From assembly GCF_040954835.1 (NCBI RefSeq), contig NC_090706.1:29273148-29337147 (forward strand): 64,000 nucleotides of DNA, given 5' to 3'. Position numbers and translations under genes: made by a program. The notes under the pieces were generated by a model that searched no databases, was not told where the DNA came from, and saw only the letters and a list, made by a program, of their open reading frames with translations. This document shows, in pieces, positions 21,233 to 32,600 of this stretch. This DNA comes from Lepisosteus oculatus. Its lineage: Eukaryota; Chordata; Actinopteri; Semionotiformes; Lepisosteidae. Position 1 is the stretch's first letter, and each line of letters begins with the position of its first letter.

Positions 21233-21650
21233 TCCTCCTATCTCTGGGCAAGCTGGGGAGCTTCTGGACACAAGCAGCTGTCACGCTGGGCGGGACTGGG
21301 AGCGAGGCGGTGCCTGTCCCAGATTAACCACCTCCTCTCATTTCCCTGCTCCCAGCCCGGCTCCTGGAGGAGCAGAGTCCCTGCTGGATTTTAGTCCAGC
21401 TGAGATCTGTGTCTCCTGACCTAACTGATTGATCTGCTTGTTTGGGTGGACTTTTCTCAAACTCGTCTCTCCTCTCAGACATGAGGGGGACAGGTTCCAG
21501 CTCCTGTAGGCAGCCTGTCCTCTGCTCGGTGGCCGCTGTCTCTGACTGGACCGCTCCTCCGGGTGGGAGCACTCGGAACGCTTGTGGGGTGACAGAGGCC
21601 ATCCAGCTCAACAGTCCATTAGAGGAGCACAGGGAGCTTCTGTGTCTTCG
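21233..21650. other. Single-copy DNA
   Basis: No supported gene. A 221-codon plus frame starting at 21442 runs into the G-rich array and is not recognisable. Confidence 0.4.
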
Positions 21651-21905
21651 GGACAGGGGGACAGGGGGACTGGAGGACTGGGGGACTGGGAGACTGGGGA
21701 ACTGGGAACAGGGGGATGGGGGGGACAGGGAGACTGGGGTATGGAGGGACTGGGGAACAGGGGTGCGGGGGAGACAGAGGGACTTTGGGACAAGGCTATG
21801 GGGGGACAGGAGGACAGGGGAACAGGGGTGCAGGGGAGACAGCGGTGCAGAGGGCACTGGGAGACGGGGGGAGTCTGGGACAGGGGAACAGGGGGACCAG
21901 GGCTG
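21651..21905. repeat. G-rich GGGGGACTGGGGAACAGG minisatellite
   Basis: Degenerate units of about 10 bp (GGGGGACAGG, GGGACTGGGG, GGGAGACTGG) with many runs of three to five G. Such spacing is compatible with G-quadruplex formation on the plus strand. The open frames are low-complexity Gly/Thr/Arg. Confidence 0.88.
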
Positions 21906-22034
21906 TCTCACTTGCTTACAGAGTTGGGCCGCAGACAGCAGAGGCAGGGGGGCGCTCTGTCATCACCAGCCCTGGAGACAGCGCCCTGCGAGAGGTTTCC
22001 ATGACGACTGCAGTCAGCTGGAGCAACGGAGCTC

Positions 22035-22525
22035 TCTGTCACACAAGAAGGAGAGAGAGGGAGAGAGGGATGAGGGAGAGGATGGAGAGAGTGAGAGAGA
22101 GGGATGAGGGAGAAGATGGAGAGAGGGAAGAGGGAGAGGATGGATAGAGATGAAAAGATTGAGAGAGAGGGATGAGGGCGAGGATGGAGAGAGATGGGTG
22201 AGGGAGAGATGGAGACAGATGAAGGAAAGGTGAAGAGAATGAGAGGGATGAGGAAGAGGTGGCAAGAGTGAGGAAGGGATCAGGGAGAGATGAAGAGGAA
22301 TGAAGGAAAGGTGAAGAGATGAGGGAGAGATGGAGAGAGTGAGAAAGGGGTGAGGGAGAGATGGAGAGAGGGAGTTAGAGAGGGATGAGGGAGAGATGGA
22401 GAGATTGAGAGAGAGGATGGAGAGAGATGGAGAGGGAGATGGGTGAGGGAGAGATGGACATGAGGTGAAGAGATTGAGGGATGAGGAAGAGATGGGGAGA
22501 GTTGGAGGAAGGGATGTGTGAGAAC
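22035..22525. repeat. Purine-rich GAGGGAGAGATGGAGA array
   Basis: About 490 bp of GA-rich sequence punctuated by GATG. The units are irregular, 12-25 bp, on the theme GAGGGAGAGATGGAGAGA. This is a second homopurine block, separate from the one at 9.0-9.5 kb. Confidence 0.92.
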
Positions 22526-23564
22526 TCCTTTCAGGACACAGGGAGGCTTTTTCATGTTTCAGACAGAAAGATCTGACCTTTCACATTGACCCCGGGCTGA
22601 GCAGAGAGCTCCGAGCACAGAGATGAGGAGACGTCCCATCAGACAGGCTCACTGTAACAAAAAGGGTCAGTTTTCAAAAGGGTTAGGTTAGTATATACAG
22701 GTATTAACTTGGGGTTCACGAATTGTATTTATGTATCTGAGCAATATTGCAATATAGTCCCAGAGAAGGCACTGTTGTCCTCGCAGGCCCTTCTGAGAGG
22801 AATATGGCAGGGCAACACCAGTCCTCCTAACGAGGCCTCAGCGCTGGACGGTCATTCCAGGTTTATTGTTGACACGCTTCTCCGGGTCCTGCTGGCCTCG
22901 GAGTCGGGTCAGAATGTGTGCAACACGGGCACCAGCGCTGTAGACACCTGGGAAAGAGCAGGAAGCTGCCGCCCACTTCACGACACAGTGCTGTCATCCT
23001 GGAGTCCGCCCGATTGGCTAAGCGGATTGAGACCGCAGACTGGGGCTTGGCTCTCATTGGACAGGCCGTCAGTCAGTCCCTGCTGGGCGGCCAATCAGCC
23101 TCAGGGGGTGGGTTGTACAGTAGGGTTGATCTCTTTTCCCCTCACGCAATCGAGGCGCAAATCCACAAGGCACCCTGGTCCACATTTTCAAATTGACTTT
23201 CAGCGTCTTGGTCACCCAAGACGCACAGTCCCAGCTCGCAGATAAGGAGTTTGATGGCCTTTGAACCCTCAAAGTGAACCCTTAATTCTGCCGTTTGATA
23301 ACTGGCCCGGCGCCTCACCAGGCTCCTGTCACCCTTGTCCTTTGTTCGCACGGCTTTATTCATTTTCTAATTGCACGTGCCTCTTCCCCAGAGGGGTCAG
23401 GATGTTGTGTGGAAAATAAAAGCCTTTTGTGTCTCTAAAGTGCAGAAGCGGGCCTCCAGTGCCATCCTCTCCACTCCCACACGCTCGCGACGCCACAGGG
23501 GAATCTACAGTTGACTCGCATCTGGCACCTTAGCAACTAGCCGTCAGCACTGAAACCCATGTGC
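22526..23564. other. Single-copy DNA with clustered CCAAT-like motifs
   Basis: CGATTGGCTA, TCATTGGACA and CCAATCAGCC lie within 23009-23100, which may be a regulatory cluster. A 178-codon plus frame (22709-23245) covers it but resembles no family I know. Confidence 0.35.
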
Positions 23565-23995
23565 ACTTCTTCAGGATCACCATTGAGACGTCAGCCAGAT
23601 TGGACAAGAGGAAACTACAGGGAGGAGCATTTAACACCGAGAACAAAAGGCACTTCTTTACACAAAGAGTTGAAGGAGAGTGGAACAAGCTGTCCATCCA
23701 GCATGTTGGTGAAGCTGATACTCTAGTGTTTCTTTCAACACTGGATGAGATGCTCCAGTCAGGACTGGAGGTGCTTCTTTACACAAAGGGTGGTGGGAGT
23801 GTGGAACAAGCTGCCCAGCCAGGCTGTTGAAGCCGCTACCGCGGCGTCTATCAAGAAACAGTTGGATGAGATCCTCCAGTCAGGACAGGAGGCACTTCTT
23901 TACACAAAGGGTGGTGGGAAAGTGGAAGGAGATTCCCTGGTTTCTTCCAAGAAACAGCTGGATGTGATCATTGGATCAATCAAGTGCTAATGACC
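23565..23995 (+). mobile_element. CR1/L2-type LINE 3' end with three tandem 121-bp units
   Basis: Begins with FFRITIE and KRKLQGGAFNTENKRHFFTQRV, the conserved ORF2 C-terminal stretch. Then the terminal 121-bp segment (CTTCTTTACACAAAGGGTGG onward) is present three times, at 23653, 23774 and 23895. Junctions read CCAGTCAGGACAGGAGGC. Since 121 is not divisible by three, each repetition shifts the frame, so the protein cannot be continuous. Ends with ATCAATCAAGTGCTAATGACC. Confidence 0.78.
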
Positions 23996-24499
23996 AGAGG
24001 GGCTTGTTGGGAACCCGTGACCTTGAGCCAGGCTGTCCAGTCTCTGTGTGGGGCTGGGTCAGGGCTCATCAAGGCCTCTTGAAATTAAAGCTCCTACTTC
24101 CTTCTCCCCCCTCCTGTGTTTTCTCAGCAGATAAATGCTGGAGGAATGAACTCTGAGTAATTTTAGGAATCGATGACTCAGAAATGCAGATGCAGTTTTT
24201 TTTTTAAACCCAGGCTGATATCATCTAGAAGTGTGGTTTCTCCCTTTCAAAACATTTTTGGTAGCCCAAGCAGACATCTTCCATGCTGGTTAACACGCTG
24301 TCTTTATTTTCTTTTGTCCCTGTGGCTTCAGCGTTTGTAAATGTCACTTGATAGCGCGTCGGGGCTCTGTGCCTGAGCTCTTCTGTGATTTCCATGACTA
24401 ACGCTTCTGACCATACGCAGCAGAGCGCGGAGCACAGCAGAACCGGACTTCGGCGGTCCTGTGGTCTGGTTCAGCCCAGCAGAGACTGAACCATCAAAC
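23996..24499. other. Single-copy DNA
   Basis: No recognised feature. Confidence 0.4.
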
Positions 24500-24843
24500 A
24501 ATAGATTAGCTGTCCTTTGGATGAGACATAAAGCCAGGGTCCTGACTGGTATTAAAAATCCCTGGGCGTTTCTTAAAAAGAATAGGGGTGTTACCCCAGT
24601 GTCCTGGCCAAATTCCCCCCTGGCCTTTACCAGTCATGGCCTCCTAATAATCCCCCTCTCTGAACTGGCTTCATCACTCTGTTCTCCTCCCCACTGAGAG
24701 CTGTGTGGTGTGGTGGGAGTACTGGGGCATCTTCTAGGTGGGGCCACACACTGGTGGTGGAGGGAATCCCCATTACCTGTAGAGCACCTTGAGTGCAGTG
24801 TCCAGGAAAGCGCTATAGAAGTGTAAGGAATAACCATTATTAA
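24500..24843 (+). mobile_element. 5S-SINE family member, body and tail only
   Basis: Starts in the shared body (CTTTGGATGAGACATAAAGC, CAGGGTCCTGACTGG) and runs through GTTACCCCAGTGTCCTGGCC to the tail CAGGAAAGCGCTATAGAAGT GTAAGGAATAACCATTATTA. The tail with AGCGCTATATAA and ATTATTA is typical of fish LINE-mobilised SINEs. The 5S head is missing (5' truncation). This subfamily has a single copy of the segment that became the 72-bp VNTR elsewhere. Confidence 0.6.
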
Positions 24844-25204
24844 ACACTGGAGAGCCGGCAGAGGAATCTTGTGTCATCCTTGGGAACGCAGCTGGTGGAG
24901 AGCAGGTGTCTTTTTCCGGCCCTGGCAGCTGGAAGCAGGACAGGAAGTGGGACAAGTGGTCTGGAAAGCGTGGCCACTCGCCTGCCCACCCCGGAGTTTG
25001 GTTTTGTAAGGCGTGTGAACGGCGCTGTGTGCCAATGTAAGTGTAGCCGGACTCCCTCACACCAAACCGCTGGCCTTGGGAATGCAGTGCAGGCTCCCTG
25101 CCCTGTCCGCGGCGTGTCTGCAGAGCCGGCAGGGATGTGCCAGTTCACAGCATGGGGGACAGAACCTTAGCCTCAGGCCCTGCTGCTGCACAAGTCCTGG
25201 GTTC
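24844..25204. other. Single-copy DNA
   Basis: No supported gene; overlapping 92-102 codon frames on both strands are unrecognised. Confidence 0.4.
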
Positions 25205-25545
25205 GCTGGTCTGGGTGCTGTCCTGACTCCAGATGGACTGGGGTCTTGTCCAGGGTGCTGTCCTGACTCCAGATGGACTGATGTCCTGTCTCCTGGAGGA
25301 CTGGTCTCCGGTCTCCCAAAGAACTAGTGTCCTGTACAGGGTGCTGTCCTGTCTCCTATGAACTGGTGTGCTGTCCAGGGTGCTGTCCTGTCTCCAAAAG
25401 GACTTATGTCCTGTCCAGGGTGCCATCCTGTCTCCTATGGACTGGTGTCCTATTCAGGGTGCTGTTCTGTCTCCTGCAGGACTGGTGTCCTGTCTCCTAT
25501 GGACTGGTGTCCTGTCCAGGGAGCTGTTCTACCTCATGTCCTGTG
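25205..25545. repeat. Degenerate GTCCTGTCCAGGGTGCTGTC minisatellite
   Basis: Units of irregular length alternate GTCCTGTCCAGGGTGCTGTC with CTGTCTCCTATGGACTGGT. About eight units are visible with internal deletions. Frames over it (66-106 codons, Cys/Val/Ser-rich) are artefacts. Confidence 0.85.
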
Positions 25546-26264
25546 CCTGCTGGGTTAGGTTTGGTTTACTGTGACCTGAGTAAAGTATTTCTGCGATATC
25601 CATTGGTTGAAATCAACACCTGTCTTCCACTACAATTTGAGCTTTGAAACACACAGCCGGTGAGATGCGATTTAATATACATGCTAGTTCCACACAAACT
25701 ATTGAAATAGTGTAAAACTATCATATATATATAGCAAATTGATATATCAGAAGATCCCTCATTTGTATAGGAAGGACACGGATTCTGAATCCTGTCCATC
25801 CCTGTGAACTTTCCCTAGGATTTCATCACTGAGCGGCAGCTGGTTTTTCAGACTAACTACAGGCTGTTTAAAAACCCTGTTTATTTACTGCCTGGCTGTA
25901 TGATTTCACTGCTTCGGAGTTGTTTACATTCCCTTCATCTTCTCCCAGAACTGAGCGAGGAGAGGGCCCAGAGTCCAGCCCAGCGGACAGGAAATGAGGG
26001 GCCGTGACAGGAAACGCGCGGTGCGTTCACAGGGAGGCCGAGAGCCAGCAGCCCGATTGTCTCCCATCCTCCCAGAGGCATAGAATGACCACGATGTTGG
26101 TCTCTGTCCAGCCTGGCTGAGACCGGCCTACAAACCGTGCTGACTCTCAAGAGCTATACATCCAGATACACTTCTGCCTTTTTTTTATTCGCTTCTGTGT
26201 TTCTTACTGAACCGTTCAGTGGGCTGATCGCTTCCTGGGAGAAAGAAAACAGCACGTTGTGCAG
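25546..26264. other. Single-copy DNA
   Basis: AT-rich to 25950, then moderately GC-rich. No recognised gene or repeat. Confidence 0.4.
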
Positions 26265-26800
26265 ATGTAGAACCCGGGCAAGACACCCGTTCATCAAAGG
26301 GCAGACAGACACACACTCACACCAGAGCCATTTCTCAGATGCCAGTTAATAATAATAATTGCTTACATTTATATAGCGCCTTTTCTGGACACTCCACTCA
26401 AAGCGCTTTACAGGTAATGGGGCCTCCCCTCTACCACTAATGTGCAGCCCCACCTGGATGATGTGACAGCAGCCAAAGTGCGCCAGAACTCTCACCACAC
26501 ACCAGCTCTCAGTGGGGAGGAGAGCAGAGTGATGACGCCAGTTCATAGATTAACCTACCAGCGTCTCTTCAGACTGTGTCAGGAAACCATAGCACCCAGA
26601 GGAAACCCTGGGAGAACATACAAACTCCACACAGACAGCACCCCAGTTCCGGAACTGAACCCAGGGACCCAACAGGAGAAGAAACCTGTAGCCTCAACAG
26701 TGACAGAAACAGAGAAAGTAAAAGGCATAGTCCAGTCACTGATGCAGGAATCAATTTCTCTCCCAGTGGACTGCAGACATAACACATGAATAAAAACTGA
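26265..26800 (-). mobile_element. HE1-like SINE interrupted by another SINE
   Basis: Left of the insertion are CAGACAGACACACACTCACA CCAGAGCC and GATGCCAGTTAA; right of it are TTAACCTACCAGCGTC and AACATACAAACTCCACACAG. Together they form one minus-strand HE1-like SINE, colinear with the uninterrupted copies at 28.9 and 31.8 kb. The interrupted site carries TTAA on both sides. Confidence 0.65.
26346..26558 (-). mobile_element. 5S-SINE tail fragment nested in HE1-like SINE
   Basis: AATAATAATAATTGCTTACA and TATAGCGCCTTTTCTGGACA begin the reversed tail, followed by GCGCTTTACAGGTAATGGGG and CAGCCCCACCTGGATGATGT. It stops at CAGTTCATAGA, so only the 3' part inserted, as expected of 5'-truncated target-primed insertion. 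Confidence 0.65.
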
Positions 26801-27384
26801 ATAATAATAAGAAGAAGATCAAGAATTTCAAGCACATCAAAACTTTTTGAGCTTCTGCCTTAATATTTCAATAAAGCAGGAACTTATTAAAAACCCAAAA
26901 AGGCCATTTTCAATCAAGGTATACTTTCGTAGTATTTATATTTAAAAAGTTAGTGGTGAATTTCAGAAGATTTGGCTGTCATTAATCTTCTAATTCAATG
27001 GGAATTATACAGCTAGAGAAGTAAAAATTAACACCGATCTGTATTATTAAACACTGTAAATCAGGGATGAAATGAGAATAATTCATATCCTACAAAAAGA
27101 GCTCCCTTTTGCATTGCTTTGAAGCCTAAATCTCTTACACCCTTGATCCTCGGTGTGCTTCTCTGTGAGCCCATGTTTCGTGAGAAGATTGACCTGCGAT
27201 GACCTTGTGTCCTGCCCAGGGTGTCACCCGCCTGGCACCCAGTGCTTGTTCACTCCTGGTTCGGACACGTGGGGCCATCGTTAATCCCCTCGGGTTCGAT
27301 TCGGGTTTGCAACACGACTTTTTTGTGTATTGTTCTGTTCTGGTTTGTTCTGTTCTTTGTGTGTTCTGGACCGTGAGTAACTCA
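26801..27384. other. AT-rich single-copy DNA
   Basis: No recognised gene or repeat. Confidence 0.4.
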
Positions 27385-27532
27385 CCTTAGTGCACTTCTC
27401 ACTGTACTGATTGTATTGTATTATTATTATTGTATCATTCGTTACACTGTGTCTGTGTTGTGTGTGTTAAGCCGCTGTTGCACTGCAATTTCCCTCACGG
27501 GATCAATAAAGTATCTATCTATCTTCTATCTA
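27385..27532 (+). mobile_element. Non-LTR retrotransposon 3' tail ending in ATCT repeats
   Basis: GTTGCACTGCAATTTCCCTC, then GGGATCAATAAAGTATCTAT and further CTAT tetranucleotides. This ending, with a built-in AATAAA followed by (ATCT)n, is frequent at 3' ends of fish non-LTR elements. The clade cannot be fixed from the tail alone. Confidence 0.5.
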
Positions 27533-28539
27533 TCCATTCGCCATGTTGCCTTCCACATCTCCGGTGCCTGAAATCTCAACCACAGGAATGAAATTGTAAA
27601 GGAGCAGGTAAAGGCTTATCCCATGCTGAAAAGAAAAGAGACGCAACATTTCAGCTGTGGAAGTCTTCTTCTTCTGAAACACTGTGTCTCTTTTCTTTGC
27701 CTTTCAGTTATACACCTTTACCTGGTCCCTTGCAGCCTGCGCATGCTGACACAGCTACCTACTGGTATGAAATTGAGCCCAAGGAGGTAGTCCTCTCTTG
27801 CTGCTAGAAGTGTTGGGCTCGGAGTCTTCCAGTAAACTGCGCTGAGCCATGCAAGCCGAGCGTTGGAGGGCGTCTGAGGGGTGTCCTGCTGTGCAGCTCA
27901 GCTCAGCTCCTCGCCCGGCGCCCACCAGGGAGATGCAGGACTCTACAGTCCCAGCGGTGGTGTTGTAGGGATGCTTGTAGTCGGGTGTATGACGCTACCA
28001 TGATACCTCTTTCCTGGGGGTTCTGGGACATGTTGGTTTCTCACAGCGCTGCCTGCGTGTGGACCATGGTGATATCAGCCTCCCTTTCCTTTCACTGAGA
28101 GACGGAAAAGCAAAGTGTCCGCCCAGCTGCCCCCCCCCCGCAACACTGTTTTCTGTCTCTGGTTTCTGTTATCGTGGGCAAGGACACGGGTGTGTGTGTG
28201 TGTTTGTGTGTGTTTGGTTTATCCTCCTTTCGGGACGTGCCAAGGCTTGACTGCCGAGATGGTTAGCTGAGATTACAGCCGGTGTCTTCCCAGGTCGGCC
28301 CCTGAGGGGGCGGGGTGAGGAACACCGCTGGTGGGGCTCGTCTGTCACCGGAGGAGCTGCGCAGGAGCGCTGCAGGGTGAGACACGCCGTGCCTGCTCCC
28401 CTGTCTCGGGTCGGGTCGGGCTGAGGCTCGGGTACGATGCTTTTCTCCCACTGGTCGGGGGTCTGGGGCTGCAGGGCTGACTGCCTCAGGTCAGGGGCTG
28501 GTCAGAGATCCTCACACTGGCTCTGATCAAAGATCAAGT
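27533..28539. other. Single-copy DNA
   Basis: Includes C9 near 28128 and a short TG microsatellite (28189-28212). No supported gene. Confidence 0.4.
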
Positions 28540-28702
28540 ATCACTTATTCTGTGTTTTACCACAATCTCACTGCGCTTTACTGTACTTTTACCATGATCT
28601 GTGTTCTACCGCACTGTACTGTGCTTACTGTACTTTTACCATGATCTAATTGTATTATTCTGCACTGTACTTTTCTGCACTTCAGTGTGCTCTCTCCATG
28701 AT
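28540..28702. repeat. Degenerate TTTACCATGATCT minisatellite
   Basis: Recurrent phrases TCTCACTGCGCTTTACTGTA and CTTTTACCATGATCT form about four decayed units. They resemble the 42-bp array at 61920-62425 and the short patch at 57280-57420. Confidence 0.7.
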
Positions 28703-28845
28703 CTTGCTGTGCGTTACAGGAGGGCAGGATGTAGAGAGATAAGGTGCCTTAGGCAGTGAAGTGTGCAGAGATTTGCCCTCCTGGGGTCCCACTATAATGA
28801 GCAGTCTGGGACTCCTACACCTTCTCAGACTCCCAAAGCCCAGAA

Positions 28846-28884
28846 AACACACACACAGACACACAAAAACACACACACACGAAT
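28846..28884. repeat. CA microsatellite
   Basis: ACACACACAGACACACAAAAACACACACACACG: short imperfect CA tract. Confidence 0.8.
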
Positions 28885-28924
28885 GCGGATTTTCTAACCT
28901 CTTTCTTCAATTGGCAGGTGGCAG

Positions 28925-29225
28925 GAGAGCCAAAGCCTATCCCAGCAAGCAATGGGCACAAGGCGGGGACACACCCTGGACGTGATGGCAGTCCATCACA
29001 GGGCGCACACAGACACAGACAGAGATGCGCACATACTCACATCAGGGCCAGCTTTTAAGAGACAGTTAACCTTTCTAGCATTTCTCCGGACTGCTGGGAG
29101 CAAACCGCAGCACATGAACACAGGGAGAACATACAGACTCCACACAGACAGCACCCCAGGTCCAGAATCGAACCCAGGGCCCCAGCACTGCAGGGCAACA
29201 ATGACAGCCCCCCTGTTACCAAGCC
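28925..29225 (-). mobile_element. HE1-like tRNA-derived SINE with L2-type tail
   Basis: On the minus strand: a head with box B (GGTTCGATTCTGGACC), the core TGGAGTCTGTATGTTCTCCC, then the L2-type tail GCCCTGTGATGGACTGCCAT and GTGTCCCCGCCTTGTGCCC. The order is that of HE1 SINEs known from sharks and bony fishes. It is nearly full length but the box A region is degraded. Confidence 0.65.
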
Positions 29226-30134
29226 TCCCTAACTTAGATGATTTTATTTACTCGTGCACAGTTTTGCAATATTGCAGACAGTGTTTGAGGTGAGTGGCAA
29301 CGCAGGACAGATCTGCGTGTTTATTCATGCTGTGGTTCTTACGCTGGTTGAAACAGTTTAAATTGAATAGAGTCCTCTCAGTTTGTTAGAAGGATGGCCA
29401 ATCTAAGATCGAGAGCTGCCTGGCTGTTCACGAAGAGTGAGAGTGAGAGTGTGTGACCACGCAGCTCTCGCACACCCAGGGTGCGTCCCGGCAGTGAAGG
29501 ACTGGAGAGCTTGCGCCCTCTATCAGTGACAAACAGTACTGCTACACAGGGGAAAGAAGATTTGCATGGGAACAGTGATGTCACATAGTGTTATTTGATG
29601 CCTTTATGTATCCATGTCATCCAAATGTGAATCTATCACTTCTCTGCACTGACTGACAATCAGAAAGCTCTTTTGTAGTGCACACCTTAGTCTTCTTCTC
29701 CTCAGCTGGACATCAATTAAGGAGGCGTTAGCAACAGACTAAGCACCCAGGACAGAATAATCCACTCTGGGCTGAACCCTCTTTCTCTGTCCTTCACTCT
29801 CTCAGTTTCCTGCCCTCTCGTTCTGCCTCTCCTCTCCCCAGCCCCAGCTGTGGATCACTGGGTGACTGTGACATTAAAGATGAGTACTCATCCTCTGGGC
29901 TTTTATTATATTAATTTTCCACCGCTCTGTCTCTTGCCTAACGACATTTTTCTTTTTTCCCCAATGTGTTTTAAAAAAACACGCTGTGCATCCAGCTGCT
30001 TTTCAGCCCATAAACTCAAGAAACACTTCAGGAAGAAACTCAAGGGGACTGGGTGGTGATCTCCCAGCCTTGACATCCCGTGTGAAGACGCAGCGATGAC
30101 AAAATGTTCCTGCAGCGGTGTCTTCCACCATCAG
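29226..30134. other. Single-copy DNA
   Basis: No gene or repeat recognised. Confidence 0.4.
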
Positions 30135-30255
30135 GATTAGCTGTGTAGCGCTCAGGCCTCGGGTGGGGATCACAGGTTCGAATCCCAGGTACAGTAGGAC
30201 ACCACTGTCGGTGCAGCCCTGAGCAGAATACCTCTCCAGTCGGCGGTTCAGTCAG
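30135..30255 (+). mobile_element. Diverged tRNA-derived SINE head
   Basis: TAGCTGTGTAGCGCTCAGG sits in the box A position, and AGGTTCGAATCCCAG is a good box B. Downstream, CCCTGAGCAGAATACCTCTC aligns with the V-domain phrase CCTGAGCAAGGCCCTTAACC. Old and truncated. Confidence 0.45.
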
Positions 30256-31764
30256 GTGCCCTCCTCATCCTCATCGCTGCGGAAGAGAACGTCTTTCCAG
30301 CTGGTTACCTCAGCGATGAGTTTCCAGCGCTGGGAGGAGAGGGCCGTGTTCCCAGGGATGCAGTTGCCAAGGGTAACCAGCGGTCCGGAGAGGTGGGGGA
30401 CGGTGGCAGCATCATTCTCCTGCGCGTGTTCCTGCAGACGCCCCTCTGTGTTTCACCAGGAATGGGGAAACTGGGGCCCTGGACTAGCCCGGCGGTCCAG
30501 TCCCGCTGCACACGAGGTTACTGGGCCAGCGCTAGGCATCACGTCCGCGACGTGGAGCAAACTACTGAATCCCCCGCGGGGTGGAACTCATTTCTTCTGA
30601 TTGCCTTGACCTGGCTGTTTCAAGCTGGATCAACAGGCTGCGAGATTCCGACACACGCAGGGGAGGGGGTTCCCCACAATTTCTTCCATTTTTGGGTGCA
30701 TTCAGTCTTTGGGTTCTCGGAAACTGGGGCCAAGGAGGGCACTAGGTGGAATTTGGATGGATTGGGCCTCCTTGGCACTAGGTCCGCGCTCAGCAGCATA
30801 GTGTGAGTGGTACCTCGGGATCACGTGGTCTTCCCATGGAGGGAAACAGCCAGGCACGGGACTCGGGGTGCCTGCTCACCCCACTGAGACACCCCGAGAA
30901 AGGACAGCGACGGCGAAGTCACAGCTGCCGTTTCCTGAACTTTTCTTGGACGAACTCGGCCACCGGCGCCCTGGTGGTGCTTTGCTGGCGAGTCCTCTCT
31001 CGAAAGGAGGACAAACGTGCATCCGGCTCGGCATCACACAATCCGGACGCGTGCCGTGCCCCATCCCTTTCCAAACTCTGCACCCCCCTCTTCCTGCTTG
31101 GGCCCGGACACCTGGAGCCCCTCAGGATGAGCAATGCTCAGATATAGCCCACCACACATTTGATCGCAGCGATTTCTCCTACAATTTAACGGATGAAGAC
31201 AACACAATTCTACTGCCTTCTTTTTTTTTTTTTTGCCTCTCTGAAGTTCAGCTGGGACAATTTTGTCTCTTTTCAACACAGCAAGCAGAAGACACAACAG
31301 ACCGGAAATCCCCCCCCCCTCAGCCAGGTCCTGTCTGAGGCTGCAGGCCTCTTCTCCAATGGCTACTGAGAGATCCCGACATTTTCTGGGTTTGATTTTC
31401 AAGCATGTTGTTTAGGGGTTTAGGGGGCCGGGCGGGCCGGACTGAGCTCCAGCGGTTGTCAAACCCCTTTCAACGCGCCCGTCCCGGTCCGAGAAGAGCT
31501 TGCGTTTCCAAGTTATTTATAGGCGCCTGTCATCGCCGGCTCCCTCTCCTCCCAGCAGGAAACGACGCAGACACACTCCTCCTCGGGGACCTGCTGTCGA
31601 GTCCAGACAGCGACAGTGGAAATCCCCAAATCTGTGGCTTAATTAGAGCGATCTCACACCATCGAACACTCGCTCATTTTCACTCCTTACGGTGTACGAA
31701 TTCTGGGCGCAGGGCTTAGACTGCCTTGTTCCTGCCTCTTTCTGTGTGTTCTTCTTTTCGCATG
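30256..31764. other. GC-rich single-copy DNA
   Basis: CpG-rich blocks at 30880-31090 and 31400-31620, a T16 run at 31208. Open frames of 100-156 codons on both strands, none recognised. Confidence 0.4.
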
Positions 31765-32032
31765 TCTTTATCCAATTCGGCATCGTGGGGGAACCGGGGC
31801 CTGTCCCAGCAAGCATCAGGCGCAAGGTGGGGTACCCTGTACCCCAGACACAGGGCACACAGTCACAGACACTCACACCAGAGCCAGTTCTCCCAGAAGC
31901 CAATTAATCCCCAGTGTGTCTTGGGGGAGAGAACACAGTACAAACTCCACTCAGATAGCACCGCGGGATTCGAACCCAGGGCCCCAGCACTGAGAGACAG
32001 TATTATTAACCACTGAGCCACCGAGCACAGTG
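31765..32032 (-). mobile_element. HE1-like tRNA-derived SINE, well preserved
   Basis: On the minus strand: box A (TGGCTCAGTGGTTAA), box B (GGTTCGAATCCC) at proper spacing, then the core GAGTGGAGTTTGTACTGTG. The L2-type tail follows: CCCCACCTTGCGCCTGATGC TTGCTGGGACAGG, ending GAATTGGATAAAGACATGC. It is the most complete HE1-like copy in the window. Confidence 0.72.
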
Positions 32033-32359
32033 GTGTGTGTGCAAAAAACCCCATCCTGCCCACCCTTGGAGGTACCCTTCCCCCCCAGCAGCTCTTCTCC
32101 TTATTGCACCCTAAAATAAAGTCAGGCCAGCCGGAGAGGTCACCCCTTGTAACAAGGCCTTGACTGCACCGGTGTCTGTACCCCCAAACCTGCAGCGCAC
32201 CCCACTGGCGCCCCGGGTCTGAACACTGCACATGCCATTCCCGATGCCTGGAATGATAGGAAGCGTTCCCAGAACAATTGTTGCTGCACACGGAAGATGA
32301 GATGCGTCGGGTGGAAAAGCACAGACTTGGTTTCGACCTGGAGCCAGGCCCTTCCACGT

Positions 32360-32600
32360 TTCTGCTCCAGCTGATCCTTAATTATCAAAATGACCGGCAG
32401 GACTAAGGATCAAATTAAAGATCGATTCCGTAATTGATCTATTGGAAGATTCAAAGTCCTATAATAGCATGGAATGGTCGTGCCAAGTGTTTGCTCCGGC
32501 TAATCCTTAATTATCAAGATGTGATCTACAGCACCTGGGTTCATTAAGCAATTAAGGATCATTTCAGTAATCAATTTGTTGGAAGGGTCAAAGTCTTGTC
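32360..32600. repeat. Diverged tandem pair, TGCTCC(A/G)GCT(G/A)ATCCTTAATTATCAA unit
   Basis: Two segments of roughly 110-115 bp, starting at about 32365 and 32488, share GATCCTTAATTATCAA, AAGGATCA(A/T)TT and (A/G)TTGGAAG..TCAAAGTC. The AT-rich, GATC-bearing sequence resembles a MITE interior but I cannot assign a family. Confidence 0.55.
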
